IMG/VR virus record: IMGVR_UViG_3300008448_000827
Coordinates: 1 to 20,734 of that record
Direction: 5' to 3' (one strand)
Origin: a virus
Length of the DNA: 20,734 nt
The notes under the pieces: model-generated
What the model was told of the DNA's origin: nothing
Seen by the model: the letters and a program-made list of their open reading frames with translations, nothing else
Databases searched by the model: none
Program-made: the position numbers and the translations under genes
Part shown: positions 6,967-15,697 of the stretch, in pieces
Position numbering within the stretch: position 1 is the stretch's first letter
Layout of the letters: each line of letters opens with the position of its first letter

Positions 6967-8481
6967 TTATTGTCCTAGAGTACACAATAATTTATAGCAT
7001 GAGGTTGGACGTTTAATTTGGATACCACCTGTTCTTACGTTCTCAATACTAGTCTCGTCTCTATCTGTTGAACGGTAAACTGATTCAGGATAACCTAGTG
7101 GAGTATGAACACCAGCAACAACGAAGTTGATGTTTTCACGTCCTTCTTCAACTATGTATTGAAGATTAGATTCGCCTTGGTAAACAGTTTGGTCTACAAA
7201 GTAGAAGTGGTGAGAAGTAATAGGTAGTCCTGTTAATGGATGTCTTGGAGCTGATTGAGCAATAAGACCTCTATCAAACATTGGATGGTAGTGAACAGTT
7301 AACATTTGTCCATCTACGTGACGGAAGCTTGTGAAGAAGCTACCATAAACCATCTCGTGTGAGTTGCTACCGCTAGAGTACTGCTCACTAGAAATGAATT
7401 GGGTAAATCCTTTCAACTCGTTCTTAATCATTCGGTCAAAATCAGCCATACCACCACGACCTGTGTAGATATGAATATCTGCTAATTCATCTGTAATGTT
7501 AAAAGTGATGTCACGAACCAAGTTGAAGAACTTGTTGTACGATAACAATGAGTATGTATCACTATTACTTGGTGGAATTTGTTGGTCAATACCAGCTCCT
7601 GAAGTAATAGGTACTTGAGTTTCACTATCTACGGTATAGAAATCACCTGTATTTGCTTTACCATATTGTGACCACCAAATATCATTTTCTCTTTGCTCGT
7701 TAAAAGTTAACATTGACATGTATAACTCGTAGTCCATGTATGACTTAAACAGCTTTCCATCAATAGGAATCTGAAACATCATGGTTTTTTTAGCTACGTT
7801 ACCAGCATACTTGTATGAACTACGCATGAGTGAAATCATGTTAGTAGCCATGCTTGGTAACTGTGAACGGCTTTCTACACCTTTAGATTTCTCGAAAGGA
7901 ACTTTAGCCACACCACCTGACCATGCTTGACCAGATGTCATACAGCTAATAGGCATAAACAAGCTGTTTGTACCTGCGAAAATCTTCAATGTGTACTCCC
8001 AACCATCAGCTACTGCAACTGGGTCACTTACAACTTGACATTGTAATTGTGCTGCTTGGATGTGTGGTGGGTAAAGTAATTGTTGACGGTAAAACCAACG
8101 GTCAGCGAACACTACTTTAAAAGTACTACCTGCTAAACCTGGCTTTTGACCTGTGCTGTAGAGGTTTCTTACTACAATAGAAGTCTTTTTAGGAGCACCC
8201 ATCACTGGATACTTGTACTCAAAGTTAGCATTGTCTAACTTAACTCTACTAATAGTTTTAACTTTTTTAGTTTGTGCTTCTAAGTTACCTTCTGTGTAAG
8301 CTAGTACTGGGAAGTTCTTTTTACCATACTCTTTGTCGTTATACAACATGTGAGTAACAATAGGTGATAAGAGAGTAGCATCATTCTGAAGTGCTCTCGA
8401 AAGTTCTGTAATAGAACTGTAGTCTTTATCGCGATATGTATCTTGATAAAGTTTTAATTCGGGTGTTATTTTACCTGCCAT
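6967..8481 (-). CDS. Major capsid protein
   Basis: The 504 residues match the size expected for the major capsid protein of crAss-like and related Bacteroidota phages. The gene follows terminase, portal and the acidic scaffold-like protein directly, the standard place for the shell protein. The sequence is mixed alpha/beta and well balanced. Aromatic-rich segments (DRWFYRQQLLYPPHI, MLTFNEQRENDIWWSQYG) and a His-rich late segment (HYHPMFDRGLIAQSAPRHPL...SHHFYF) are seen. No proteolysis or enzyme motif is seen. An HK97-type fold is expected from context but cannot be seen directly. The start ATG is preceded by an A-rich AAACAAATAAATT instead of Shine-Dalgarno. Confidence 0.75.
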   Translation of the reverse strand: MAGKITPELKLYQDTYRDKDYSSITELSRALQNDATLLSPIVTHMLYNDKEYGKKNFPVLAYTEGNLEAQTKKVKTISRVKLDNANFEYKYPVMGAPKKTSIVVRNLYSTGQKPGLAGSTFKVVFADRWFYRQQLLYPPHIQAAQLQCQVVSDPVAVADGWEYTLKIFAGTNSLFMPISCMTSGQAWSGGVAKVPFEKSKGVESRSQLPSMATNMISLMRSSYKYAGNVAKKTMMFQIPIDGKLFKSYMDYELYMSMLTFNEQRENDIWWSQYGKANTGDFYTVDSETQVPITSGAGIDQQIPPSNSDTYSLLSYNKFFNLVRDITFNITDELADIHIYTGRGGMADFDRMIKNELKGFTQFISSEQYSSGSNSHEMVYGSFFTSFRHVDGQMLTVHYHPMFDRGLIAQSAPRHPLTGLPITSHHFYFVDQTVYQGESNLQYIVEEGRENINFVVAGVHTPLGYPESVYRSTDRDETSIENVRTGGIQIKRPTSCYKLLCTLGQ

Positions 8482-8513
8482 AATTTATTTGTTTTTTGTT
8501 TGTTTATGTATTA

Positions 8514-9566
8514 CTACGTTTTTCTGTTGATTGCCGCTTTTAACTCGTCTAAACTTTTCCATTCTCTATCACCTTTGTCTGGACCTTCTCCTGCTGAAGG
8601 AGTCATTCTAACTCTAGGTGTTCCTCCTGCCGCTGCTTGTCTAGCTACCTTCTCAAGACCTTTTACTTTAAAATCTTTGAACACTATGTAATCAAGGAGT
8701 AACCTTTGTTGTAAACTTAGTTGTTCGTGTTTCTTTGTAAGTTTATCACTATCTAATATAAACTCATTAAATTGCTTTCTTTCAGCTTCAGGTATTACTA
8801 AGTTATCTAAGTTACCTTCTTTAATAATAGTGTTAACTTGACTTATAATTTTGTTATTCTCTTCTTCCTGTGCTGCTATTTCTGCTTTTTCTTGAGCTAT
8901 TCTAGCATCAGCTTGTTGCTTTAGTGCTGTTTTAATTGTTTCAGTTTCTTTAGTTACCTCAGCATCTAACTCATTATCATCCTTTAATGCTTCAACTAGC
9001 AACTTAGCTCTCTTTTCAGAAATACCTTTTTGTACATAAACCTTAGTTAAGAAATCTGATTTACCATCAACATCATCAGCAGCAAACTCTAATTTAAATT
9101 GTTCTGCTTCTTTCTTAGCTTTCCAGCTTTCGATACTTAATCCTTGTTCTTTGTGAGCACGTAAATCTTGTAAGTCAGGGTCTGAATCTAAGAACTCTTT
9201 TCTAGCACTCTCTTTAACTAACTCGTCACGCTTATCATAGAACTTTTTGATACCATCAACACTATCATCATTAATGTCAATATCAGCAAAATCTTCTAAC
9301 TTATAACCATACTGTTTGATTAAATGTGAAATAGGTGTTACTTCATCTTCTTCCTCTTCCTCTTCTTCACTACCTGCTCCGCCTGCTCCACTTCCTTTTG
9401 CAGCTTCTGCTGCTAATCTAGCTGCTTCTGCATCAACGGCTGCTTGAGCCTCTGCTGCTGCCTCTGCCGCTATTTCTTCTGCTGTTTTCTCTGCTGGAAT
9501 ATCTTCCAGTTGGTACTTTGATGCAATACCACTTACTACATCTTCACCTAAGTTTAATTCTGTCAT
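8514..9566 (-). CDS. Acidic head scaffold-like protein
   Basis: The 350-residue protein is highly charged and helical. An Ala/Glu-rich repeat-like helix spans about residues 28-57. A Gly hinge (58-66) and a run of seven Glu plus Asp-Glu (67-75) follow, then Lys/Glu-rich coiled-coil stretches (about 100-300), ending in a short basic tail (ELKAAINRKT). Composition and its place between portal and major capsid protein are those of an internal scaffolding protein, around which the procapsid forms. No protease motif is visible, so a scaffold-protease fusion is not supported. It has its own promoter candidate at 9617-9648. Confidence 0.65.
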   Translation of the reverse strand: MTELNLGEDVVSGIASKYQLEDIPAEKTAEEIAAEAAAEAQAAVDAEAARLAAEAAKGSGAGGAGSEEEEEEEDEVTPISHLIKQYGYKLEDFADIDINDDSVDGIKKFYDKRDELVKESARKEFLDSDPDLQDLRAHKEQGLSIESWKAKKEAEQFKLEFAADDVDGKSDFLTKVYVQKGISEKRAKLLVEALKDDNELDAEVTKETETIKTALKQQADARIAQEKAEIAAQEEENNKIISQVNTIIKEGNLDNLVIPEAERKQFNEFILDSDKLTKKHEQLSLQQRLLLDYIVFKDFKVKGLEKVARQAAAGGTPRVRMTPSAGEGPDKGDREWKSLDELKAAINRKT

Positions 9567-9616
9567 GTTTGTTTGTTTTATTTAATGTGTGTGAAATTTT
9601 AATCAATAAAACAGTA

Positions 9617-9648
9617 CAAAGATAATAATAATTACCTACTTCTACTAA
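9617..9648 (-). promoter_or_regulatory. Promoter candidate ahead of scaffold and capsid genes
   Basis: TATCTTTG (9624-9617) matches the Bacteroidota -7 consensus TAnnTTTG. The TTAG 20 bases upstream (9648-9645) is one mismatch from the -33 TTTG. It lies in the 115-base gap between portal and scaffold genes, the longest gap inside the head operon, and would give a leader of roughly 45 bases. This would allow extra transcription of the most abundant head proteins. Confidence 0.5.
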
Positions 9649-9681
9649 TCCTTAAAAAAGCGGAAATAGGCAATTATCTAC

Positions 9682-12000
9682 TTATTTCTTGGTTCCTGTT
9701 GGTCTACTAGCTTTATATCTTTCAACTGATAGCTTTTCTTTAGCTATCTTTTCGTCACTTAGTCTTTTAGCTCTTTGTTCTGCAAGTTTCTCTCTTTCTA
9801 GTTGTATCTTACCAAACGCTTCTTCTCTCTTGGCTTGTAGTTTAGCTATTTCTGTAACATCTGGTACTCCGTTATTATTAACATCTGCTCCTAATAAATC
9901 AGCTTCAAGTTCCATTAACTTCAAGTCTTTAGCAGATTCTATATTAGCATCAACTTCATACCTCTTTAATTCTCTATCGGCAGCTTTTTCAGCTAACTCT
10001 GCTTGCTTAAATTCTTGCTCAGCAGCAGCTTGTTGTTGATTACGTTCTACTAGTTTACTTTCTAATTCATCCAAATCTTCTATAAGTTCAGCTATATTAA
10101 CAGCCTGTACAATTCTAGGCAACATTCCAATCTGTTCTGTTTGTTGTGCTATATTACCTAACTGCCCTTTCATTAACTCTAAATCTCTTTGTGTTTTAGC
10201 ACTATTCTCAGCTACTACACCGTATTCAATCCAAGGGTAAACACTTGGGTCTATTTCATATTCTACTTCTTTTTGCTTACTCGACAAGTAAACACCCTTC
10301 TTACCGTCTTTCCATGCTATCTGTGTTAACGGTAACAAGCTATTAAGGTCTGTTAAAATAGTTTCTTCGTGTTGTCTAAATAGTTCTTCTGTAGCTGTAC
10401 TACTTCTATAAAGAGCTTCTTCTGTTACAGCCTTACCATCACTAGCCATAGTAGCTCCTTTACGTTGTCTATTAAATCCAATGGCTTCGTCCCAATCTTC
10501 TTTAATAGCACGTAATATATCATATAGCTCTTTTATGTAAGAAGCCAACGACATGTCTAATACTTTTATATATTGTAAAGCTTGTAGTGCTTGAGGATTG
10601 GTTTCATCAATAAATAAATAACCATGTGCATCAGCATAATACATCACAGTAAATTCATCCCAACCTTCTTTTTGTGGTATAATACCAAGTGGAAAAGTAG
10701 TAATCTTATCCTTATTTTTGTTCATTACCTTTTCAAGATGGTAATGCGCGATATTGTATTTTATCTGATATACAATAGCTTTTTCACCTATACTTTGAGG
10801 TATTACATAGTTATTACCATATATTCTACCATTGTATTCATTCTTACAACGGCTTGGATTTTCCCATGTACCTTTTTGGTGAGCAAGAGGTTGTACCCCT
10901 ATAATATGTTTATTATTAATTCTATAACCTTCCCACTTCTGTGTAACCCACCTTCTCTCTACTTCTTCACCAGGAAGAGGTTCATAGTCTTCGTCATATT
11001 GTTCTATATACTCATTACCAAAAGCATCTATACCTTTTACCCTAATCATTTCAGCCATAGAACTCCATTGTACGTGTTCTACTATTAATCCTTCTATTTG
11101 ATTAGCGTAAGGAGCACCAACACCAGCCATACCTCTAAGCATGTCTGTGGTTAGTCCTGTACTAATAGAATTATAACCAATAATACCTAACTGAGTTTCT
11201 AACTCATCTATAATATCATCTGTAAACTCATCCATTCCTGAGAACTTATCTATAATCTCATTCATAGTCATTGTTACAGTACGCTTAACTGCTTCTGCAT
11301 CCTGTATAAAATCAATATTAGGACTATGAGAGAAAGACATCTCCAAAGGACTTACTGTAAAGTAATCTATATCATCATTATGTATAGTTTGATATGTAAA
11401 GAATCTACCTAACACTATAAAATCATACAGGGTTTTACGTCTAATTAAATCAATGCGCTTATCTGTCATGATAACATTAAGTGCATGTTGACCCATTTTA
11501 GATAACTCGTTCTGTAAATTAGATACAGTTTTGTTAATTAAGTCTTGAGACATTGGTGTTTGAGCAATCTGCTCAGGCAACATACCTTCTTGAACTAAAC
11601 CATTAACAAAATCCTGCTTTAATTTCTTTACTGTAAGCTCGTACCCTACTTGGTCTTTTCTATCCTGCATAGTACTATTAAGTGCTATTACCATAGGATT
11701 GAAATACCTTTGTGCAAGTTCACCCATCAGTCTTTGAATGTTGGTACTAATAATATCAACATTACGTATCTTAGCTGGATAACCTTTTAATTCAGGTCTA
11801 TCCATATTAAGTGGGTTTGTTACATAAGTATATACACTTTCATCTAGTTTACCTGCTACAGCACTATATAGTACAATAGCATCACTATTACTAACAGGGA
11901 AAATGTTACACCTATTAGCCCAATATCTTACGTTAGATTCTTTCCAATCTTTATCTTTTTGCGAAAACGGCAGTTTTTGTTTTGGTCTTGATACATTCAT
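9682..12000 (-). CDS. Portal protein
   Basis: The 772 residues are typical for the portals of crAss-like and related phages. The gene starts one base after the terminase stop. The N-terminal part is a mixed domain (about 1-330, beginning with PFSQKDKDWKESNVRYWANR). A wing/stem-type region with the motif ASYIKELYDILRAIKEDWDEAIGFNRQRKG follows, then beta elements near 560-580. The C-terminus from about 620 is a long charged helical coil. The dodecameric ring at one capsid vertex would take DNA in from the terminase. Within the coil at residues 706-717 is a complete EF-hand-type loop DVNNNGVPDVTE. Confidence 0.8.
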   Translation of the reverse strand: MNVSRPKQKLPFSQKDKDWKESNVRYWANRCNIFPVSNSDAIVLYSAVAGKLDESVYTYVTNPLNMDRPELKGYPAKIRNVDIISTNIQRLMGELAQRYFNPMVIALNSTMQDRKDQVGYELTVKKLKQDFVNGLVQEGMLPEQIAQTPMSQDLINKTVSNLQNELSKMGQHALNVIMTDKRIDLIRRKTLYDFIVLGRFFTYQTIHNDDIDYFTVSPLEMSFSHSPNIDFIQDAEAVKRTVTMTMNEIIDKFSGMDEFTDDIIDELETQLGIIGYNSISTGLTTDMLRGMAGVGAPYANQIEGLIVEHVQWSSMAEMIRVKGIDAFGNEYIEQYDEDYEPLPGEEVERRWVTQKWEGYRINNKHIIGVQPLAHQKGTWENPSRCKNEYNGRIYGNNYVIPQSIGEKAIVYQIKYNIAHYHLEKVMNKNKDKITTFPLGIIPQKEGWDEFTVMYYADAHGYLFIDETNPQALQALQYIKVLDMSLASYIKELYDILRAIKEDWDEAIGFNRQRKGATMASDGKAVTEEALYRSSTATEELFRQHEETILTDLNSLLPLTQIAWKDGKKGVYLSSKQKEVEYEIDPSVYPWIEYGVVAENSAKTQRDLELMKGQLGNIAQQTEQIGMLPRIVQAVNIAELIEDLDELESKLVERNQQQAAAEQEFKQAELAEKAADRELKRYEVDANIESAKDLKLMELEADLLGADVNNNGVPDVTEIAKLQAKREEAFGKIQLEREKLAEQRAKRLSDEKIAKEKLSVERYKASRPTGTKK

Positions 12001-12001
12001 C

Positions 12002-14164
12002 TTATTTAAAGCATTGATGGTTACTTAATGCAAATCTCTTTTTTTCTTTTATAGCTTCTCTTCTTTGATAAACTAACTCTCTACTATGATACCTTTGTAT
12101 CCTAAAAGCAGCTATCCTATCAAAGTTACCTTGTTCTGGGTTATAAGACTCTAACTCTTTTAAAAGCCCTACGTCATAAACAGTATGTAGATTTAATTGT
12201 ACTCTACCTTCACCATCTATAGTACGTCTTGTCTCTAACCACTCCTTTATATATTCATCACCTGTGTACTTACGGTCATTTAATTTACCAGCACCTATGT
12301 GCATACCATACTTACGTTTTACACCACCATTAGATGTCTTAAGTTTCTCATCATAAGCTAACTCAAACTCTGATTCTAGCATGTGTAATACCTTAAACCT
12401 TTTGGCATAATCCATTAAGGTCATATCATCATTTTCAAATCCTATTTTTGCGTTATAGTATTCAGCCATTTCAAATACTATCTTACAAAACTCGTCTTTA
12501 GTTTTAGGTCTTCCTACAAATTGACATACAAGCCTATCGTCAAGATTAGGTGCTGATAGATTAGTTGGTCTTAAATATACGTAAGCTGCTCCAACAGATT
12601 CACCTGTTGAGGTATCAAATCGGTAACTATCTACGTCTACTATATATAAATCTCTTTTAGGTCTTCCTGTTTCTGGGTCTTTTATAGGAGGGTACCACAT
12701 AGCTACAGTACTATCGTTATCTGCTCCTTTCTTAATAGGATAATCCCACAGAGTACTTTTACTATTATCTACTTCAAACTTTAACTTACCTTCTGCTGTG
12801 CGTACAAACCTACCTGACGTGCTTAAAGCTTTGTGCAATTCATTACGTTCTACATAAGTACGCCATTCTCTAATAGCTACAGTATCAAATATATTATTAC
12901 TACTAATTGCAAAAGCATCTGCTGGACAGAATGGATGTTCCATCTTTCTGTTCATCAAACCCTTCGCATCACCCTTCTCTATAAATTCTACTCTTTGGTA
13001 TTCCTCTTCATACTCCCTAGCTAAGTCTATTAATGACTCGCCTTTAGGCGTCATATAACCAACTACACACCAGTAATCAGGTATAAAGAAACCACAATAA
13101 GTACCTTTAGCTCCTTCATCATATACGTTCTCAAATTCAAGACAGTTGTATTTCTGACAATTAAAGAATATTTCTTTAAAGCCTTCCCAATCTGTATTAT
13201 CACCACCACCTGTACCAAACCAAATAATCATACCACTCTTGTATGTACCATCTGATAATGTATCCATAGTAGCATCTGTAAAGTCTAACAAGTTAGGTGC
13301 TTTACCACTCTCTTCTACATATATTTCATCAGCATCTTTACCCCTAGCAGCAGCTTTATTTGCTCTAAAACTAGTACCAATTATCTGACTTAAGTAACCT
13401 TGTTCTACTTCACTACCACCTTCTACTTTTTCTTTCCAACCTGATTTAATATGGTCAGGTTCGTTCTTTAATCTTCTTCTACCAAACTTAGTATGCTTAT
13501 CTGTAAAGTCTAATGTTTCTTTACACTTACTAAGAATAGCATCTTCTGTAAGATAAGCCATGTCATACGCAGTATATAATGTAGTAGACTTAGGATAAAG
13601 ATTGTACCTATAACAACCGCTGTAGCCAAGTTTATAACTAGCCCCAAAACGTCTTTTCTTAGCCACACATAAATTCTTCCCACTACCATAAACTGTATAT
13701 TTAACACCTTCATCTTCTATTTCTTGAGCACGTATTCTTACTTCATCGGGAAAACGTAGTGCTTTAAATTGTTCTAATGTTATACCACCACGTTTTAAAA
13801 TATCTGGGTGGTCACTAGCACCATACCTAGCTATCTTCTTAACCCAATAGAATATATAATCACCATCCCAAAAGTCAGGAAAGGTAAACTCTTTTGTAAT
13901 AGCTACATTAAACAACGCTTTCTTTAACTTATGCTTATCTTCATCTGCTGTCAATTTAATACGACAAAAGTTCAAATAACCATAATGCTCCCCTGTAATA
14001 GTTACACCATCTACAGTATAACCATCTACAAGACGTTTACGTTGTTCTAACCACCAATCTCGTTCAGTAGGGTATCTTTTATGTTTCTTAAAATATGCCC
14101 CTGCTTCACAGAACTTGCTTGTATCTACGTCACTAAAATCTATAAGTTTCCTACCTAACGACAT
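12002..14164 (-). CDS. terL: Terminase large subunit (packaging ATPase/nuclease)
   Basis: The 720-residue motor cuts and pumps phage DNA. Motifs in order: a deviant Walker A KKRRFGAS (169-176), Walker B EIYVEE (280-285) with the likely catalytic Glu at 284 or 285, and a coupling motif FGTGG near 316-320. The C-terminal RNase H-type nuclease domain shows DLYIVDVDS (D510, D512), an acidic IGFENDD (E577-D580) and a late acidic site NFDRIAAFR (D682). The P-loop lacks the usual Lys before Ser and instead starts with Lys, as in lambda terminase. Length and order match Bacteroidota phage terminases. The start ATG at 14164 is two bases after the upstream stop. Confidence 0.9.
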   Translation of the reverse strand: MSLGRKLIDFSDVDTSKFCEAGAYFKKHKRYPTERDWWLEQRKRLVDGYTVDGVTITGEHYGYLNFCRIKLTADEDKHKLKKALFNVAITKEFTFPDFWDGDYIFYWVKKIARYGASDHPDILKRGGITLEQFKALRFPDEVRIRAQEIEDEGVKYTVYGSGKNLCVAKKRRFGASYKLGYSGCYRYNLYPKSTTLYTAYDMAYLTEDAILSKCKETLDFTDKHTKFGRRRLKNEPDHIKSGWKEKVEGGSEVEQGYLSQIIGTSFRANKAAARGKDADEIYVEESGKAPNLLDFTDATMDTLSDGTYKSGMIIWFGTGGGDNTDWEGFKEIFFNCQKYNCLEFENVYDEGAKGTYCGFFIPDYWCVVGYMTPKGESLIDLAREYEEEYQRVEFIEKGDAKGLMNRKMEHPFCPADAFAISSNNIFDTVAIREWRTYVERNELHKALSTSGRFVRTAEGKLKFEVDNSKSTLWDYPIKKGADNDSTVAMWYPPIKDPETGRPKRDLYIVDVDSYRFDTSTGESVGAAYVYLRPTNLSAPNLDDRLVCQFVGRPKTKDEFCKIVFEMAEYYNAKIGFENDDMTLMDYAKRFKVLHMLESEFELAYDEKLKTSNGGVKRKYGMHIGAGKLNDRKYTGDEYIKEWLETRRTIDGEGRVQLNLHTVYDVGLLKELESYNPEQGNFDRIAAFRIQRYHSRELVYQRREAIKEKKRFALSNHQCFK

Positions 14165-14166
14165 AC

Positions 14167-14766
14167 TTATGCACTTTCAAACATACCTATTTCTCCACCA
14201 CCACGTATTTTAGCAGCTAAAGAAACTCTTCTAAATGCTTTCTCTCTTAAAGTCTTTAACGACTCTAATACACCACCAGCTTCTTTAATAGTTTTAACTA
14301 CATCTGTTGGTTTATATAGTAAGTTACCTTTAGTATCTCTAGCATTGTAATCTACATTCTCAAGATACTTCATAGTATTTTCTGTAGCTATAATATTAGC
14401 TTGTAAATACTTCACGTCAAAGTCATTTTCTATTTCTTCTAAATAGAATCTTACTGCATCTTTAATTACTTCATCAATCTTCCAATTTGCAGGTAGGTCT
14501 AACAAAGTCTTCACCTTCTCTTCTCTTAATTGTAAGTCTTGATATGATTCTACATACGAACTTCTTGGGTCGCAAAACCAGTATATAAAAGCTAACTCCT
14601 TTGTAGCAATAGCTTTACGTCTACCATCAGCATCACCTGTTTCGTATATTCCTCTATCCGATTTCTTACCTTTATCTCTTTCAAGTATTTTTCTAAAAGG
14701 AGCAAACATTCTAACCTCTGGGTTAAAAATAGGAAACTCTCCTTCTAATATTATTAATTTAATCAT
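14167..14766 (-). CDS. Candidate small terminase subunit
   Basis: The 199 residues are largely helical with basic and acidic patches. The N-terminal IIL..EFPIFNPEVRMFAPFRKILERDKG is followed by KAIATKELAFIYWFCDPRSSY, then a long helical region (residues about 80-190). The gene ends two bases before the large terminase start, the usual place for the DNA-recognition subunit of the packaging machine. A helix-turn-helix cannot be confidently placed, so the assignment rests on position and size. Its ATG overlaps the stop of the preceding gene (ATGA). Confidence 0.45.
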   Translation of the reverse strand: MIKLIILEGEFPIFNPEVRMFAPFRKILERDKGKKSDRGIYETGDADGRRKAIATKELAFIYWFCDPRSSYVESYQDLQLREEKVKTLLDLPANWKIDEVIKDAVRFYLEEIENDFDVKYLQANIIATENTMKYLENVDYNARDTKGNLLYKPTDVVKTIKEAGGVLESLKTLREKAFRRVSLAAKIRGGGEIGMFESA

Positions 14767-14939
14767 AACTTTTTTGCTTTTATTCCAGGGCTACTTGGTT
14801 TTGTTGTTGAAATTTCGTAGTCTGGAATTTTATCACTATCACTTACTATAATTAATGCTAAACACAAAAACCTGTACGAGACAGGCTTGTAAACAATATT
14901 ACCAATAATATAACTAATCTCTTCTTTATAAGGTAACAT
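14763..14939 (-). CDS. Small protein of unknown function (58 residues)
   Basis: The start was set at the ATG at 14939-14937 (MLPYKEEISYIIGNIVYKP), because a longer frame back to 15041 would run far into the upstream gene. With this start the overlap is 14 bases, in keeping with the dense layout. The product has a hydrophobic middle (YRFLCLALIIVS), which could be one short membrane segment, and a Ser/Pro/Lys-rich end. The stop overlaps the next start as ATGA. No family is recognised. Confidence 0.5.
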   Translation of the reverse strand: MLPYKEEISYIIGNIVYKPVSYRFLCLALIIVSDSDKIPDYEISTTKPSSPGIKAKKL

Positions 14940-15219
14940 CACCCAAAAGGTCAAGTCCACCTTCAAGTTCACTCTCTGTAACTTCAAGTTTAGCTTTTTT
15001 CTTATCCCTGTTTTCAATATATTTAGCATATTTCTTCTCATTAAAAGTAAATCTCATTAACCAAGGTACTCTTATTTCTTTTATATCTGTTAATTCCATC
15101 GCATCTACTAACGTGTTTATCTTTACTTGGTAAGCATTGTATATTTTAGTTGCTTCTTCTACTGTAATATTATTAGCTTGTGCGTGTTTTTTTATAAGTC
15201 TCTTTAGAGTATCGTCCAT
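14926..15219 (-). CDS. Small DNA-binding-type protein, possibly IHF/HU-like
   Basis: The 97-residue protein starts with helices (DDTLKRLIKKHAQANNITVEEATKIYNAYQVKINTLVDAMEL) and continues with a strand turn EIRVPWLMRFTFNEKKY (residues 48-64), then a Lys-rich coil and an acidic tail. The helix-helix followed by a LP-x-x-G-x-F-type strand recalls the IHF/HU-like small proteins of crAss-like phages, though the Gly is replaced. It would bind phage DNA. It is the first gene after a terminator and an AT-rich gap with a promoter candidate, so it heads the packaging operon. Confidence 0.4.
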   Translation of the reverse strand: MDDTLKRLIKKHAQANNITVEEATKIYNAYQVKINTLVDAMELTDIKEIRVPWLMRFTFNEKKYAKYIENRDKKKAKLEVTESELEGGLDLLGDVTL

Positions 15220-15232
15220 AATTTTCCCCCTT

Positions 15233-15240
15233 CAAATATA
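15233..15240 (-). promoter_or_regulatory. Promoter -7 box candidate before the packaging operon
   Basis: TATATTTG fits TAnnTTTG, and the ATG of the downstream gene is 13 bases on. No good -33 TTTG lies at the standard 19-21 bases, so it is weaker than the boxes at 952 and 20191. A run of five G (15225-15229) in the leader is the nearest thing to a purine-rich ribosome site in the window. It sits directly after a terminator-like hairpin. Confidence 0.4.
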
Positions 15241-15280
15241 CGAAATTTATTTCATCTTTTAATAACATGTTCAAATAAAC

Positions 15281-15302
15281 AGGTAGATATATTTATCTAC
15301 CT
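15281..15302 (-). terminator. Intrinsic terminator-like hairpin
   Basis: AGGTAGATA and TATCTACCT form a perfect 9-base-pair stem with a 4-base loop. In the minus direction the tail GTTTATTTG follows. The stem overlaps the TAG stop of the zinc-ribbon gene (15303-15301). The palindrome could act in both directions, but with genes only on the minus strand it most likely ends transcription of the small-gene block before the packaging operon. Confidence 0.6.
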
Positions 15303-15693
15303 ATTTACTTAATTTTAGTGTATAACCATGTGCGCATCTTTTGCACACTACTAATACCTCTTGTCCTGAATTTACTTTGTAGTGATTGGTTTCAGTAGCA
15401 CACATGTCGCAGTGCTGATATATAGCATCTGCATTAGGTGATATTGAAGAAATGTCTACTTTTGTGAAGTCTACTTTTTTGACAGGAGAAAATCCTGCCG
15501 CTAAAGGAAGATAAGCTACTTTGACAGGTGTAGCTAATCCATCAACAGGTATAACAGCAATATCTAACGGCTTTTCTTGCGATTCTTCTGTATTTAGGTC
15601 CAGCTTAGAAAGCTGTACGCTTGCCAAAGAGCCTTCAATATTGCTTATATCTATCTGCTTTTTACCTATGTCGTTTATATTAATCTTTAACAT
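15301..15693 (-). CDS. Zinc-ribbon protein of unknown function
   Basis: The 130 residues have a mixed, hydrophobic N-terminal region (residues 1-90, rich in Ile, Val, Pro and Asp-Ile repeats). The C-terminal zinc ribbon has C95-x-x-C98 and C117-x-x-C120 on opposite strands (HCDMCATETNH ... VVCKRCAHGY). The geometry, two CxxC knuckles 19 residues apart, is typical of a structural zinc site that binds nucleic acid or protein. The N-terminal part is not recognised. It ends in a TAG overlapped by the terminator hairpin. Confidence 0.65.
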   Translation of the reverse strand: MLKININDIGKKQIDISNIEGSLASVQLSKLDLNTEESQEKPLDIAVIPVDGLATPVKVAYLPLAAGFSPVKKVDFTKVDISSISPNADAIYQHCDMCATETNHYKVNSGQEVLVVCKRCAHGYTLKLSK

Positions 15694-15697
15694 TTTA

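Noticed and set aside
10624-11088. 154-codon plus-strand frame inside the portal gene
   Set aside because: It is antisense to a well supported portal gene and hydrophobic/Ile-Phe-Tyr-rich, as expected from the reverse of AT-rich coding DNA.
12002-14164. Possible stop-codon recoding (TAG or TGA) as seen in some crAss-like phages
   Set aside because: All large genes are full length in the standard code, and TAG is used as a real stop (for example at 8514 and 15301).
14940-15041. N-terminal extension of the 58-residue gene back to 15041
   Set aside because: It would overlap the IHF/HU-like gene by over 100 bases. The ATG at 14939 gives a normal short overlap.
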